Shown here in pieces: positions 7,367 through 14,553 of a stretch of DNA of 64,000 bases. The stretch lies in contig NZ_CP113060.1 of NCBI RefSeq assembly GCF_026625725.1, forward strand, positions 3,478,001 to 3,542,000, in the 5' to 3' direction. Within the stretch, counting starts at the first letter, position 1. Each line of letters starts with the position of its first letter. The DNA is from Pseudomonas sp. SL4(2022). GTDB lineage: Bacteria > Pseudomonadota > Gammaproteobacteria > Pseudomonadales > Pseudomonadaceae. The notes beneath the pieces were generated by a model. That model was not told the DNA's origin, made no database searches, and saw only the letters and a list, made by a program, of their open reading frames with translations. Both the position numbers and the translations under genes were made by a program.

Positions 7367-7828
7367 TCATTGGACACTGAACCCAAGTTGAAGGCAGCTT
7401 TCGGAGAGCTTGCTGCGGAATAGTTGCGCGTCGAAGCCGTTGAGTCGCTTTTGCTTTGAGAGGAGCATCTCCGTGGACTCGTGGATTAGTTTTATCACGT
7501 ACGCAGCGGCCTCGGGTATGGGCAGAGAGTGAAGATGGTGAAAATCGGGTCGAACGCTGTAGTGCCCAACGTTCATTTGATCCTCTATTGCGGGCAGGCC
7601 AAACCTCCCACGACCAGACACTCGCTTTTGCAGCCTAAATGGATGGCGAGGACTACCGTCAGGCTTTGAGTGATGTTCAATCAGTTCCAAATCAATCCAA
7701 AGATGCTCCATAGAACCGCCGTAGTTTCCCTCCAGCTTGTCAGCGAGTGTTCTGAATATCGGGCGCAGGGTATCGGCCAACTTGGCTGTAGATTGATCAA
7801 CGATATTTGCGTGAATAGCTACGTGCAT
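7367..7828 (-). CDS. Cassette c19: hypothetical soluble protein
   Basis: 153 residues starting MHVAIHANIVDQSTAKLADT. The histidine-rich central part (HHSKPDGSPRHP, HYSVRPDFHHLHSLP) and a helical C-terminus are visible; there is no signal peptide or membrane segment. The gene is less AT-rich than its neighbours. I do not recognise the family; the histidine clusters might bind metal, which is speculation. Confidence 0.72.
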   Translation of the reverse strand: MHVAIHANIVDQSTAKLADTLRPIFRTLADKLEGNYGGSMEHLWIDLELIEHHSKPDGSPRHPFRLQKRVSGRGRFGLPAIEDQMNVGHYSVRPDFHHLHSLPIPEAAAYVIKLIHESTEMLLSKQKRLNGFDAQLFRSKLSESCLQLGFSVQ

Positions 7829-7837
7829 ATTCGAGTT

Positions 7838-7913
7838 GCCTAACGTTTGGTTAAGGGGCGGGCTTTAGCCCGTCCCAGCGAGCACAGCGAGCGATTTGAA
7901 CCAATTGTTAGAC
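7838..7913 (-). repeat. attC18 (attC of cassette c18)
   Basis: 76-bp site from gcctaac to gttagac, repeat-family end. Confidence 0.93.
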
Positions 7914-8154
7914 GCTCGGATGTACGCAGAATTTGAAGCACCGCATTCCTGCTTGTAACGCGTTACGCGAAATGCCTGACGAAACGCGATAAATCCAATG
8001 TTTCGATGTTGCTGGCGAACCGCAGTTTATACGTGCCCCGATGGTGGAGGCGATGGTTCAGTAAACACAAAAATTGAAACTGTGTGAAGCCTAAAGCAGT
8101 GGAGCGATATTGCGGATGTACGCGGTGCAAAAAACCATTAAGCAGAATGCGGTT
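7914..8154 (-). repeat. Cassette c18: repeat-family cassette, copy 5 (no usable frame)
   Basis: Repeat copy whose minus-strand frame starting ATGGTTTTTTGC hits TAG after 15 codons owing to an indel in a T run relative to copy 2. No open frame of useful length remains, yet the DNA is still nearly identical to the other copies. Confidence 0.85.
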
Positions 8155-8221
8155 AGCTAACGATTAAGCTAAGGGGCCGGCTTCGCCGGTCCCAGCGAGC
8201 GATTTGAGCGCATTGTTATGT
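8155..8221 (-). repeat. attC17 (short, second class)
   Basis: 67-bp site from agctaac to gttatgt, with GATTAAGCTAAGG and GAGCGCATTG arms and a GGCTTCGCC terminal loop. Shortest attC in the array. Confidence 0.9.
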
Positions 8222-8521
8222 TCACTTTGCACTAGCTTCGGCTTTTATAGATATTTTCTCTGCCTCACCGGTACAGGTGTTGAATTTTACCAGTTCGCCT
8301 GCGATCTCCTTTACCTCGTAGCATTTTGTTTGGGGGTGTAAGTGTCCATCCCACTTCAATGCTGCAGGTGAGAGTGCTAGCGCTAAGAAAACTGCCGCTA
8401 TTGCCATTGCAGCAATTCCCCAGCCTAGGCCGTGACCAATTGCTTCAAGCCCTTTGCTGTCCGAGACTTTCTCGAGAGAACGTGCGATGACTTCGGCTTT
8501 TGTTGTTCTATCTTCGCTCAC
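8222..8521 (-). CDS. Cassette c17: hypothetical single-pass membrane protein
   Basis: 99 residues. The cytosolic N-terminus (about 1-30) is charged; residues about 32-52 form one Ala-rich membrane segment; the remaining about 45 residues contain two cysteines (KCYE and NTCTGE) that could form a disulfide outside the membrane. The stop abuts attC17. The start of this gene is overlapped by the read-through frame of cassette c16. No family recognised. Confidence 0.7.
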   Translation of the reverse strand: MSEDRTTKAEVIARSLEKVSDSKGLEAIGHGLGWGIAAMAIAAVFLALALSPAALKWDGHLHPQTKCYEVKEIAGELVKFNTCTGEAEKISIKAEASAK

Positions 8522-8909
8522 GGCCAGCCTCGAAATTAATTAGTGATACATAACGTTTGGTTAAGGGGCGGGCTTTAGCCCGTCCCAGTGAGCGAAGCGA
8601 GCGATTTGAACCAGTTGTTAGGGTGCCCCCCCACTCAACATGTAGTGCTGAATTGACTTTCGTGCTGTTGATGTCTGCACATTCGTGAATGTTGCCAAAG
8701 CATAAGAATCTGTTTTTTCCGGTTAAATAATAAAGATAATCAGCTTCTGTCGCGTATTGAGCAGGTGGGATTTTTTGTTTTACCTGCTCGGAGCTGAGCT
8801 TTGCTTGCTGCATGATCTTTGCCGCGTCTTCGAAGCTTATAAGCTGCGGATCACTGGGTGTTCCATACAACCAGCCACAGAAGCCATTGTGTACGAAGTA
8901 GGCAGCCAT
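8508..8909 (-). CDS. Cassette c16: hypothetical protein, frame reads through attC16
   Basis: 133-codon frame starting MAAYFVHNGFCGWLYGTPSD. The first about 95 residues lie in the cassette proper, contain 'FEDAAKIMQQAKLS' and a CFGNIHECAD pair of cysteines, and look like a real soluble protein. The frame has no stop before attC16, so it goes on through the attC and into the first codons region of c17, ending at 8508. The natural gene may have lost its stop when it became a cassette. Family not recognised. Confidence 0.62.
   Translation of the reverse strand: MAAYFVHNGFCGWLYGTPSDPQLISFEDAAKIMQQAKLSSEQVKQKIPPAQYATEADYLYYLTGKNRFLCFGNIHECADINSTKVNSALHVEWGGTLTTGSNRSLRSLGRAKARPLTKRYVSLINFEAGRERR
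8548..8623 (-). repeat. attC16 (attC of cassette c16)
   Basis: 76-bp site from acataac to gttaggg, standard stem; translated by the read-through frame of c16. Confidence 0.93.
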
Positions 8910-8916
8910 TTGAGTA

Positions 8917-8992
8917 CCCTAACGTTTGGTTAAGGGGCGGGCTTTAGCCCGTCCCAGTGAGCGCAGCGAACGATTTGAACCACTAGTTAGGC
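8917..8992 (-). repeat. attC15 (attC of cassette c15)
   Basis: 76-bp site from ccctaac to gttaggc, standard stem. Confidence 0.93.
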
Positions 8993-9447
8993 TCTCGCGC
9001 CGTATTACCTTCATAAAAATACCAGAAAGCAAATGCTGCTGGAATGCCAAATAGTACTCCGGGAGTAAATGTCTCTTTTAGGTATATTAACCACCCCCAC
9101 AGGGTTGGCACACCATTTATATTTTTGACTACGTTGAATCCATATATTTGTGTTTCTATTGTCCCGATGAACTGGCCATCTGGGAGAGGCCATCTATAGA
9201 TGCCGGTTGGGATGATTGCTATTAAGAACCCGGCCAATATCACATGCTTTAATTTGAGAAGGTTGAATTTATTTAGCAGGGTTAGAGTAGGTAGCCCCAT
9301 TACGATAAAGTGAGCAGTAGAAATAATTAGACCATATAAGATCAATGTTGGAATTAAACCATCTGAGGGCGACCCGCCAAGCGCTACAGCAGTTAGAGCA
9401 ATGATGAGCGAAGGCGTAACTATGGCTGCAAGGCTTGCGAAGAACAT
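8983..9447 (-). CDS. Cassette c15: small multi-pass membrane protein
   Basis: 154 residues with four clear hydrophobic segments (about 2-24, 28-52, 66-84 and 125-145) and a loop of about 35 residues between the third and fourth that should face the periplasm. The AT-rich coding sequence contrasts with the core genome. The last four codons lie in attC15. No family recognised. Confidence 0.72.
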   Translation of the reverse strand: MFFASLAAIVTPSLIIALTAVALGGSPSDGLIPTLILYGLIISTAHFIVMGLPTLTLLNKFNLLKLKHVILAGFLIAIIPTGIYRWPLPDGQFIGTIETQIYGFNVVKNINGVPTLWGWLIYLKETFTPGVLFGIPAAFAFWYFYEGNTAREPN

Positions 9448-9455
9448 TAAGATTA

Positions 9456-9531
9456 GCCTAACGTTTGGTTAAGGGGCGGGCTTTAGCCCGTCCCAGCGAG
9501 CACAGCGAGCGATTTGAACCAATTGTTAGAC
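9456..9531 (-). repeat. attC14 (attC of cassette c14)
   Basis: 76-bp site from gcctaac to gttagac, repeat-family end. Confidence 0.93.
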
Positions 9532-9772
9532 GCTCGGATGTACGCATAATTTGAAGCACCGCATTCTTGCTTGTAACGCGTTACGCGATAAACCTGACGA
9601 AACACGATAAATCCAATGTTTCGATGCAACTGAAAAAACTGCGATTTCAACGTGCCCCGATGGTGGCGGCGATGGTTCAGTAAACACAAATTTTGAAACT
9701 GTGTGAAGCCTAAAGCAGTGGAGCGATATTGCTGATGTACGCGATTAAAAACCAAACAAGCTGAAAGCGATT
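9532..9772 (-). repeat. Cassette c14: repeat-family cassette, copy 6 (frame switches midway)
   Basis: Repeat copy whose 90-residue frame (9483-9755) starts in the register of copies 3 and 4 (MVFNRVHQQYRSTALGF) and ends in the register of copy 2 (HRNIGFIVFRQV). A net indel near the middle switches frame. DNA similarity continues across the switch. Confidence 0.85.
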
Positions 9773-9848
9773 GTCTAACGTTTGGTTAAGGGGCGGGCTT
9801 TAGCCCGTCCCAGTGAGCGAAGCGAACGGTTTGAACCAGTTGTTAGGC
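9773..9848 (-). repeat. attC13 (attC of cassette c13)
   Basis: 76-bp site from gtctaac to gttaggc, standard stem. Confidence 0.93.
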
Positions 9849-9877
9849 TCTGTCGTTTGGTGCGTTCATAATTCATG

Positions 9878-10249
9878 TTATTTTGTTCTAATTTTTATAA
9901 TTGCTATAGATATACAGGCAGCGATAAGAGGCGCTGCACCTAATACAAACCTCCCGCCCTGTGATAGTCCCGCAATTAAAAAAGCCAAGAAGCCTGCTAT
10001 GACTCCGACATATATGTGGGTAGGTACTTCTTAATCTATGTATTCTTTCATTCTGATTGCGATGCTCCATGCGCTATATAGGCCATAACCTGCAAGTAGG
10101 TACCATAAAAAAACACCTGGACGAGCAAGTGACAGCAACAAGGCGAATGGAGCGCCAACTATATATTTTAATGTATCAGGGAGCATCACTGCGCCCAGTA
10201 TAAGTAGCAAGATTAGATTTGCGTAGTTGCTTCGCACTTCCTGATGCAC
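9878..10249 (-). pseudogene. Cassette c13: membrane protein gene interrupted by an in-frame TAA
   Basis: The frame starts MHQEVRSNYANLILLL at 10249 and stops at a TAA (10031-10033) after 72 residues ending RMKEYID. Reading on in the same frame gives a further 49 codons, EVPTHIYVGVIAGFLAFLIA through to IKIRTK and a TAA at 9878. The second part has two more hydrophobic segments and no good start codon of its own. The sum is a 122-codon, four-segment membrane protein of the type common in this array. A single nonsense change in the cytoplasmic loop is the simplest explanation; a genuine 72-residue product is the alternative. Confidence 0.65.
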
Positions 10250-10276
10250 GAATTTTCTCCAAGGTTTACAGCGTAA

Positions 10277-10352
10277 GCCTAACGTTTGGTTAAGGGGCGG
10301 GCTTTAGCCCGTCCAAGTGAGCGAAGCGAACGGTTTGAACCAATTGTTAGGG
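10277..10352 (-). repeat. attC12 (attC of cassette c12)
   Basis: 76-bp site from gcctaac to gttaggg; standard stem with one changed base (CCGTCCAAGTG). Confidence 0.92.
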
Positions 10353-10946
10353 ACATAGACGCGAAATTTCACTAACAGCAGCCTGCTTTCGGTTTTGCAC
10401 CCATTCAACTGTATGGGTAGAGTGCATTTCTATAACTGCACTGTAGTGCTTCACTGCCTCCTTCTTATTTCCAAGAGAAGCGAAGCAGTACCCTAGATTG
10501 AATTCACGCCACCCTGCATCAACGCCAAGCGCACGAGAAGTATCTAGCTCACCACTTTTGACACCTGCCAGGATGCTCTCTATTGAGTTATATTTGTCTA
10601 GGTAGGGTAAAACTACTTTTTTAATTATTTCACTAACTGCACTGAAGTCGGATTCCAGGTTTTCATCTTGCCGCGAAAACCAAGTATCCCCGCCGCCAGT
10701 GAGCGCTCCGATACGAGATGTACCATGCATTGACATGCCCTCATCTAAGGCATGTGTGAAACTCCAAAATACATTTAAAGTGTATTTGCCGGATAAGTGT
10801 CCAGTTCCAGGCTGAAATTCAATGCCTTGCCTTAGCCCCTTCAAAAATCTCTCTGGAATTCTAGGTTTCTTCAACACAAAACCTTTTGATTCCATCTCAT
10901 CTTTAAATATTCGCTTTATTCGCGATTTTAGTCTTGCATCACTCAT
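10347..10946 (-). CDS. Cassette c12: hypothetical protein, largest cassette gene
   Basis: 199 residues, starting MSDARLKSRIKRIFKDEMESKGFVLKKP. The N-terminal two thirds resemble small DUF4304-type proteins in layout: a helix, a 'kGF-kkp' turn, then beta strands with 'KYTLNVFWSF'. The C-terminal part (about 140-190, 'NLGYCFASLGNKKEAVKHYSAVIE') reads like one tetratricopeptide-type helix pair. No signal peptide. The assignment is by pattern only. The stop overlaps attC12. Confidence 0.72.
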   Translation of the reverse strand: MSDARLKSRIKRIFKDEMESKGFVLKKPRIPERFLKGLRQGIEFQPGTGHLSGKYTLNVFWSFTHALDEGMSMHGTSRIGALTGGGDTWFSRQDENLESDFSAVSEIIKKVVLPYLDKYNSIESILAGVKSGELDTSRALGVDAGWREFNLGYCFASLGNKKEAVKHYSAVIEMHSTHTVEWVQNRKQAAVSEISRLCP

Positions 10947-10973
10947 GGTCGAGTACCGAACTTTTTCATGCGT

Positions 10974-11050
10974 GCCTAACGTTTGGTTAAGGGGCCGGCT
11001 TTAGCCGGTCCCGAGTGAGCGAAGCGAACGACTTGAACCAGTTGTTAGAG
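10974..11050 (-). repeat. attC11 (stem variant CCGGCTTTAGCCGG)
   Basis: 77-bp site from gcctaac to gttagag with covarying CCGGC/GCCGG stem. Confidence 0.93.
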
Positions 11051-11051
11051 C

Positions 11052-11492
11052 TCATTGCACTAGCTCTGGCGAAAGATACCATTCGATGAACTTATAGAAA
11101 TTTGGCCATTTTGGCTCTGGTGCCACCAAGAATTGGGTACGTTCGGACAAAGAAAAATCGTATACGGCATGGGTGCGCACAGAATAGAGAAAGCCACCTT
11201 CTCCTTGGCAACTGGTGAAGCATATATATTCATTCGGAAGCCCCCAGAACTCATGTGCAAAATTAGTGCTGACAGCTACTTCTTCTGTTGGCTCACAGAT
11301 ATCTACAAGTTGTTCTTCAGCGAAAGGGCTCAGCAAAGAGCTTAAGCAATAAGCAACACAAAATTCGTGGAGTTGGCTCTCTACACCAATACCTAGTCTT
11401 TGCAGAGCTTTTTTCGCTGTCTCTACATTGCTGCGTTCTATGTCACCCAGTCGATTTTTGTTCGCAAGCACGTGGATATTTTCCGGGATCAT
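11052..11492 (-). CDS. Cassette c11: SUKH/SMI1-KNR4-like protein
   Basis: 146 residues. The central 'FWGLPNEYICFTSCQGEGGFLYSVRTHAVYDFSL' region, followed by 'WPNFYKFIEWYL', fits the SUKH superfamily: a threshold 'LP..Y..F' helix, a glycine turn, a strand with the phrase that usually reads 'lyd.etgaV.d', then a late 'FyeFleW.l' helix. SUKH proteins in bacteria are mostly immunity proteins against secreted nuclease toxins. No toxin gene is next to it, so it would be an orphan immunity gene carried as a cassette. Stop adjacent to attC11. Confidence 0.78.
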   Translation of the reverse strand: MIPENIHVLANKNRLGDIERSNVETAKKALQRLGIGVESQLHEFCVAYCLSSLLSPFAEEQLVDICEPTEEVAVSTNFAHEFWGLPNEYICFTSCQGEGGFLYSVRTHAVYDFSLSERTQFLVAPEPKWPNFYKFIEWYLSPELVQ

Positions 11493-11500
11493 CTTCTGGG

Positions 11501-11576
11501 CTCTAACGTTTGGTTAAGGGGCGGGCTTTAGCCCGTCCCAGTGAGCGAAGCGAACGGTTTGAATCAGTTGTTAGGA
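11501..11576 (-). repeat. attC10 (attC of cassette c10)
   Basis: 76-bp site from ctctaac to gttagga, standard stem, with TTTGAATCAG for TTTGAACCAG in one arm. Confidence 0.92.
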
Positions 11577-11966
11577 GGCCTTATTGCCGAGCTTTGATAA
11601 GTATAGAAGATGTGCTGTGGCAATTATTGGGCCGGCGAAAACAGTGAAAATCATATAGTGCTCCGTGCTAGTTAGTAAACCGGCACTGCAAGCAGCAAGA
11701 CCCAGTATGATTCCAAACCATTGTATTGGTCGTCCAGGCCAGCTTCTTTCTTTACTGTATGCATAGCGCGCTAAACTGGCGAATGAAATTGCGCCCCATG
11801 TTCCGCAAATTGTGATAAGTGCAGCTATTGGCAGAACACCACTACTTGATGGTGAAAAAATCAAGGCAATCAAAGAAGTGGGTAAGAACATTATTCCTAA
11901 TGCAAGGAGAGCTATCGCTGGCCCGCAAAGAAGAATTAGCTCCATGGATAATATGATGCGATTCAA
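11571..11966 (-). CDS. Cassette c10: small multi-pass membrane protein
   Basis: 131 residues with four hydrophobic segments (about 6-36, 44-66, 82-100 and 106-124). The only long polar loop is 'YAYSKERSWPGRPIQ' between segments two and three, which should be cytoplasmic by the positive-inside rule. The last two codons and stop overlap attC10. No family recognised. Confidence 0.72.
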   Translation of the reverse strand: MNRIILSMELILLCGPAIALLALGIMFLPTSLIALIFSPSSSGVLPIAALITICGTWGAISFASLARYAYSKERSWPGRPIQWFGIILGLAACSAGLLTSTEHYMIFTVFAGPIIATAHLLYLSKLGNKAS

Positions 11967-11973
11967 CGTGGCA

Positions 11974-12050
11974 TCCTAACGATTAAGCTAAGGGGCCGGC
12001 TTTAGCCGGTCCCAGCGAACGAAGTGAGCGATTTGAGCGCATTGTTAGGC
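11974..12050 (-). repeat. attC9 (second attC class)
   Basis: 77-bp site from tcctaac to gttaggc with GATTAAGCTAAGG and GAGCGCATTG arms and a CCGGCTTTAGCCGG stem. Confidence 0.92.
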
Positions 12051-12530
12051 GTACTCACTGTATTCTTTGCTTTCCCACCCATGCTTTGGGCTGAGATGAG
12101 GCAATTTCTTGAGAAGATTTTCGGCTATCACTTTGGCCTCATGATCCCTATAAGAGTCTGAGAGTTCGAATAATTCACCAGAGTTTAACTTTAATGTGAA
12201 GCTTGTTTTTGTGGTGTGGCGGTTCCGGGTTCTTGTAAATGCGGAAATGGCACTGTATTCGATATTACGCGCTTCTGAATTGCGTTTTTTCCTGATGTAT
12301 ATTTCTTTATCAGTAAATCTAATAAGCGGAGCTTTGGCCAGCTTTCTAAGTTTGGCGTGGCGGTTTATTTCAAACGGAATTGCTGCCGTTAACAGTGTTG
12401 TTGCCAGAAGCGCAGCTGTGTTGCCGCTAGCGTAGGCGAGGAATGTGAAAAGGAGCATTGGCGGGAGCAGTAGAGCGTACAGGATGATTGTTCCTGTTGT
12501 GCCTTCTTCCTTTATCTCGATGTCCGACAT
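12045..12530 (-). CDS. Cassette c9: membrane protein with a soluble C-terminal domain
   Basis: 161 residues. Two adjacent membrane segments (about 14-33 and 38-54) form a hairpin near the N-terminus. The remaining about 100 residues are soluble and beta-rich: 'LIRFTDKEIYIRKKRN', 'IEYSAISAFTRTRN', 'SFTLKLNSGELFELSD'. That order (two membrane helices, then strands with a 'F.Y..I..v....' element) is typical of PH-like domains of the YcxB/DUF304 kind. This is inferred from layout only. The tail ends in attC9. Confidence 0.75.
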   Translation of the reverse strand: MSDIEIKEEGTTGTIILYALLLPPMLLFTFLAYASGNTAALLATTLLTAAIPFEINRHAKLRKLAKAPLIRFTDKEIYIRKKRNSEARNIEYSAISAFTRTRNRHTTKTSFTLKLNSGELFELSDSYRDHEAKVIAENLLKKLPHLSPKHGWESKEYSEYA

Positions 12531-12534
12531 GTTT

Positions 12535-12610
12535 GCCTAACGTTTGGTTAAGGGGCGGGCTTTAGCCCGTCCCAGCGAGCGCAGCGAGCGATTTGAACCA
12601 ATTGTTAGAC
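12535..12610 (-). repeat. attC8 (attC of cassette c8)
   Basis: 76-bp site from gcctaac to gttagac, repeat-family end, same sequence as attC27 apart from the outermost cassette-derived bases. Confidence 0.93.
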
Positions 12611-12850
12611 GCTCGGATGTACGCATAATTTGAAGCACCACATTCCTGCTTGTAACGCGTTGCGCGAAATCCCTGGCGAAACGCGATAAATACAATGTTT
12701 CGATGTTGCTGGCGAACCGCAATTTAGACGTGCCCCGATGGTGGCGGCGATGGTTCAGTAAACACAAAAATTGAAACTGTGTGAAGCCTAAAGCATTGGA
12801 GCGATATTGCTGATGTACGCGATTAGAAACCAAACAAGCTGAAAGCGATT
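12611..12850 (-). repeat. Cassette c8: repeat-family cassette, copy 7 (identical to copy 3)
   Basis: Base-for-base duplicate of cassette c27, with the same 98-residue frame (12537-12833). It lies next to copy 8, so two repeat cassettes are adjacent here just as copies 2 and 3 are adjacent at 3168-3799. Confidence 0.9.
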
Positions 12851-12926
12851 GGCTAACGTTTGGTTAAGGGGCGGGCTTTAGCCCGTCCCAGTGAGCGCAG
12901 CGAGCGATTTGAACCAATTGTTAGAC
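12851..12926 (-). repeat. attC7 (attC of cassette c7)
   Basis: 76-bp site from ggctaac to gttagac, repeat-family end. Confidence 0.93.
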
Positions 12927-13166
12927 GCTCGGATGTACGCATAATTTGAAGCACCACATTCCTGCTTGTAACGCGTTACGCGATAAACCTGGCGAAAGGC
13001 GATAAATCCTATGTTTCGATGTTGCTGGCGAACCGCAATTTAGACGTGCCCCGATGGTGGCGGCGATGGTTCAGTAAACACAAATTTTGAAACTGTGTGA
13101 AGCGTAAAGCAGTGGAGCGATATTGCGGATGTACGCGATTAAAAACCAAACAAGCTGAAAGCGATT
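12927..13166 (-). repeat. Cassette c7: repeat-family cassette, copy 8 (premature stop)
   Basis: Repeat copy in which the frame used by copies 3 and 4 begins normally (MVFNRVHPQYRSTALRF) but meets TAG directly after 'NIET', where the others read TTG. Only about 54 codons remain. The nucleotide sequence otherwise follows the family. Confidence 0.85.
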
Positions 13167-13242
13167 GGCTAACATTTGGTTAAGGGGCGGGCTTTAGCCC
13201 GTCCCAGTGAGCGCAGCGAACGGTTTGAACCATTTGTTAGGC
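13167..13242 (-). repeat. attC6 (attC of cassette c6)
   Basis: 76-bp site from ggctaac to gttaggc. One inner base is changed next to the core (TAACATTTGG instead of TAACGTTTGG). Confidence 0.92.
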
Positions 13243-13593
13243 TTTGTCCAATTTTTCTGGTGCTACTACAGTGCACTTAAAAGGGAAGCCTTGGTCTTCT
13301 GCGGCTGATGTAATTAACGCACAAATGCTCTCCGCTATATCGAGATCTGTTCCAAACCATGTGGCTTCACCATTTTCATGGATTTCAGCCATGAGGCTGA
13401 AGGCCTGTGATTGGTTCAATTTCAAATATTTTCTAAATACACCGGTAACAAAGTCCATTGGTGTAGTTTCATCGTTAAAAAATATAATGCCGTGACCACC
13501 TGCTTTGGAGAAAAACGGTTTCTCTAACTTCGGAAACTCTTCTTCTCCATTGAATGCTTTTGTGAGCCAGTTGGTAAGGGCTTTGGTGATCAT
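13237..13593 (-). CDS. Cassette c6: ClpS-like N-degron adaptor
   Basis: 118 residues. From about residue 36 it aligns with the ClpS fold: 'IIFFNDETTPMDFV', then 'AFSLMAEIHENGEA', then 'DIAESICALITSAAED' and a final 'FPFKCTV'. Residues that form the N-end-rule pocket and the ClpA contact in E. coli ClpS have counterparts with a constant offset of six: Asn40, Asp41, Glu42 (Asp in E. coli), Thr44, Met46, Met68 and His72. ClpS delivers proteins with certain N-terminal residues to ClpAP. The N-terminal 35 residues are longer and different from housekeeping ClpS, and the family's usual 'cGvyt' is 'WFGTDL'. It could be a second adaptor with altered specificity or a competitor of the host protein. 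Ends in attC6. Confidence 0.85.
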   Translation of the reverse strand: MITKALTNWLTKAFNGEEEFPKLEKPFFSKAGGHGIIFFNDETTPMDFVTGVFRKYLKLNQSQAFSLMAEIHENGEATWFGTDLDIAESICALITSAAEDQGFPFKCTVVAPEKLDKA

Positions 13594-13600
13594 GCTCTGA

Positions 13601-13676
13601 GCCTAACGTTTGGTTAAGGGGCGGGCTTTAGCCCGTCCCAGTGAGCGCAGCGAACGGTTTGAACCAGTTGTTATGT
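13601..13676 (-). repeat. attC5 (attC of cassette c5)
   Basis: 76-bp site from gcctaac to gttatgt, standard stem. Confidence 0.93.
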
Positions 13677-14039
13677 AAAATTCACCTGGTATTTAAAGAA
13701 ATTTATTTTAATCAAATAAATATCAGAAGCTAAGCACTCAGATTCGTACTTTTTTAGTTTTGCCCTAGCCTTATCAAGGAAAAGCTCATTGTTTAGGAGT
13801 TCGCGTGCTTTATGGCTAATATAGTCCAAATCCCAACTTAACTTATTAATGCCTCTTTCGAGGGCTGCCTTAAGAAGAAGAACATAAAAGCATAGCTGCC
13901 AAGTCGTGTCATCTGTGTTCCAAGGAAAATATTCTTCTTCTATAAAGCAAAGAGATTGCCCAAGTGAAAATCCCCTCTCCGATTGGCAGTTATCAAAAAG
14001 TGAATTTATAGCATCTTTTGTATCTTCGTATGAGCGCAT
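13671..14039 (-). CDS. Cassette c5: hypothetical helical protein
   Basis: 122 residues starting MRSYEDTKDAINSLFDNC. Strongly helical and charged, with 'CFIEEEYFPWNTDDTTWQLCFYVLLLKAALERGI' in the middle and a Lys-rich C-terminal helix. No signal peptide. The coding sequence is AT-rich (many AAA, ATT, TTA codons). It resembles small immunity or anti-toxin proteins in size and charge, but I cannot name a family. Stop within attC5. Confidence 0.7.
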   Translation of the reverse strand: MRSYEDTKDAINSLFDNCQSERGFSLGQSLCFIEEEYFPWNTDDTTWQLCFYVLLLKAALERGINKLSWDLDYISHKARELLNNELFLDKARAKLKKYESECLASDIYLIKINFFKYQVNFT

Positions 14040-14047
14040 CGCTTTTT

Positions 14048-14124
14048 ACATAACGTTTGGTTAAGGGGCCGGCTTTAGCCGGTCCCGAGTGAGCGAAGCG
14101 AACGGCTTGAACCATTTGTTAGGC
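14048..14124 (-). repeat. attC4 (stem variant CCGGCTTTAGCCGG)
   Basis: 77-bp site from acataac to gttaggc with covarying stem. Confidence 0.93.
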
Positions 14125-14472
14125 AGCAGTACTGATGTGCTCAAGACTTATACCTTTCTCGGTAGATATAAATTCTACTAGGAGTTTTGCGCCAGAGTCT
14201 GTTTCTACAAGGCATTCAATGACAGCCTCTATGCCTGAAGAGTTTTCGGTGAGGAAAGAAATTTCAATTTCAGGCTGCGTGGACAGAGGTGTAAACCCAT
14301 GTGCCCCAAGCTCATGTAAGCATGCTCTGAGATCCGCGTGGATCGCTTGGTGCGCCGGCCTTCCAAAGGCTAAGGCGTAGCCATATTGGTTAGCCAGCAG
14401 CTCAATGTGCCCTAACTGTAAAAGCTGAATAGCTTCCGAGCATTTAACTCTCAGGTCTGCACTGTCTTCCAT
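14119..14472 (-). CDS. Cassette c4: hypothetical soluble protein
   Basis: 117 residues starting MEDSADLRVKCSEAIQLLQLGH. A helical first half is followed by strand-like 'EIEISFLTENSSGIEAVIECLVETD' and 'KLLVEFISTEKGISLEHI'. No signal peptide, no membrane segment. The gene is bounded tightly by the cassette ends: the start is six bases from the attC3 core and the stop lies inside attC4. Family not recognised. Confidence 0.72.
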   Translation of the reverse strand: MEDSADLRVKCSEAIQLLQLGHIELLANQYGYALAFGRPAHQAIHADLRACLHELGAHGFTPLSTQPEIEISFLTENSSGIEAVIECLVETDSGAKLLVEFISTEKGISLEHISTAA

Positions 14473-14477
14473 ATGCT

Positions 14478-14553
14478 GCCTAACGATTAAGCTAAGGGGC
14501 GGCGGAACGCCGTCCCAGCGAACGAAGTGAGCGATTTGAGCGCCTTGTTAGGC
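14478..14553 (-). repeat. attC3 (second class, stem GGCGGAACGCC)
   Basis: 76-bp site from gcctaac to gttaggc with GATTAAGCTAAGG arm and a GGCGGAACGCC terminal stem. Confidence 0.92.
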
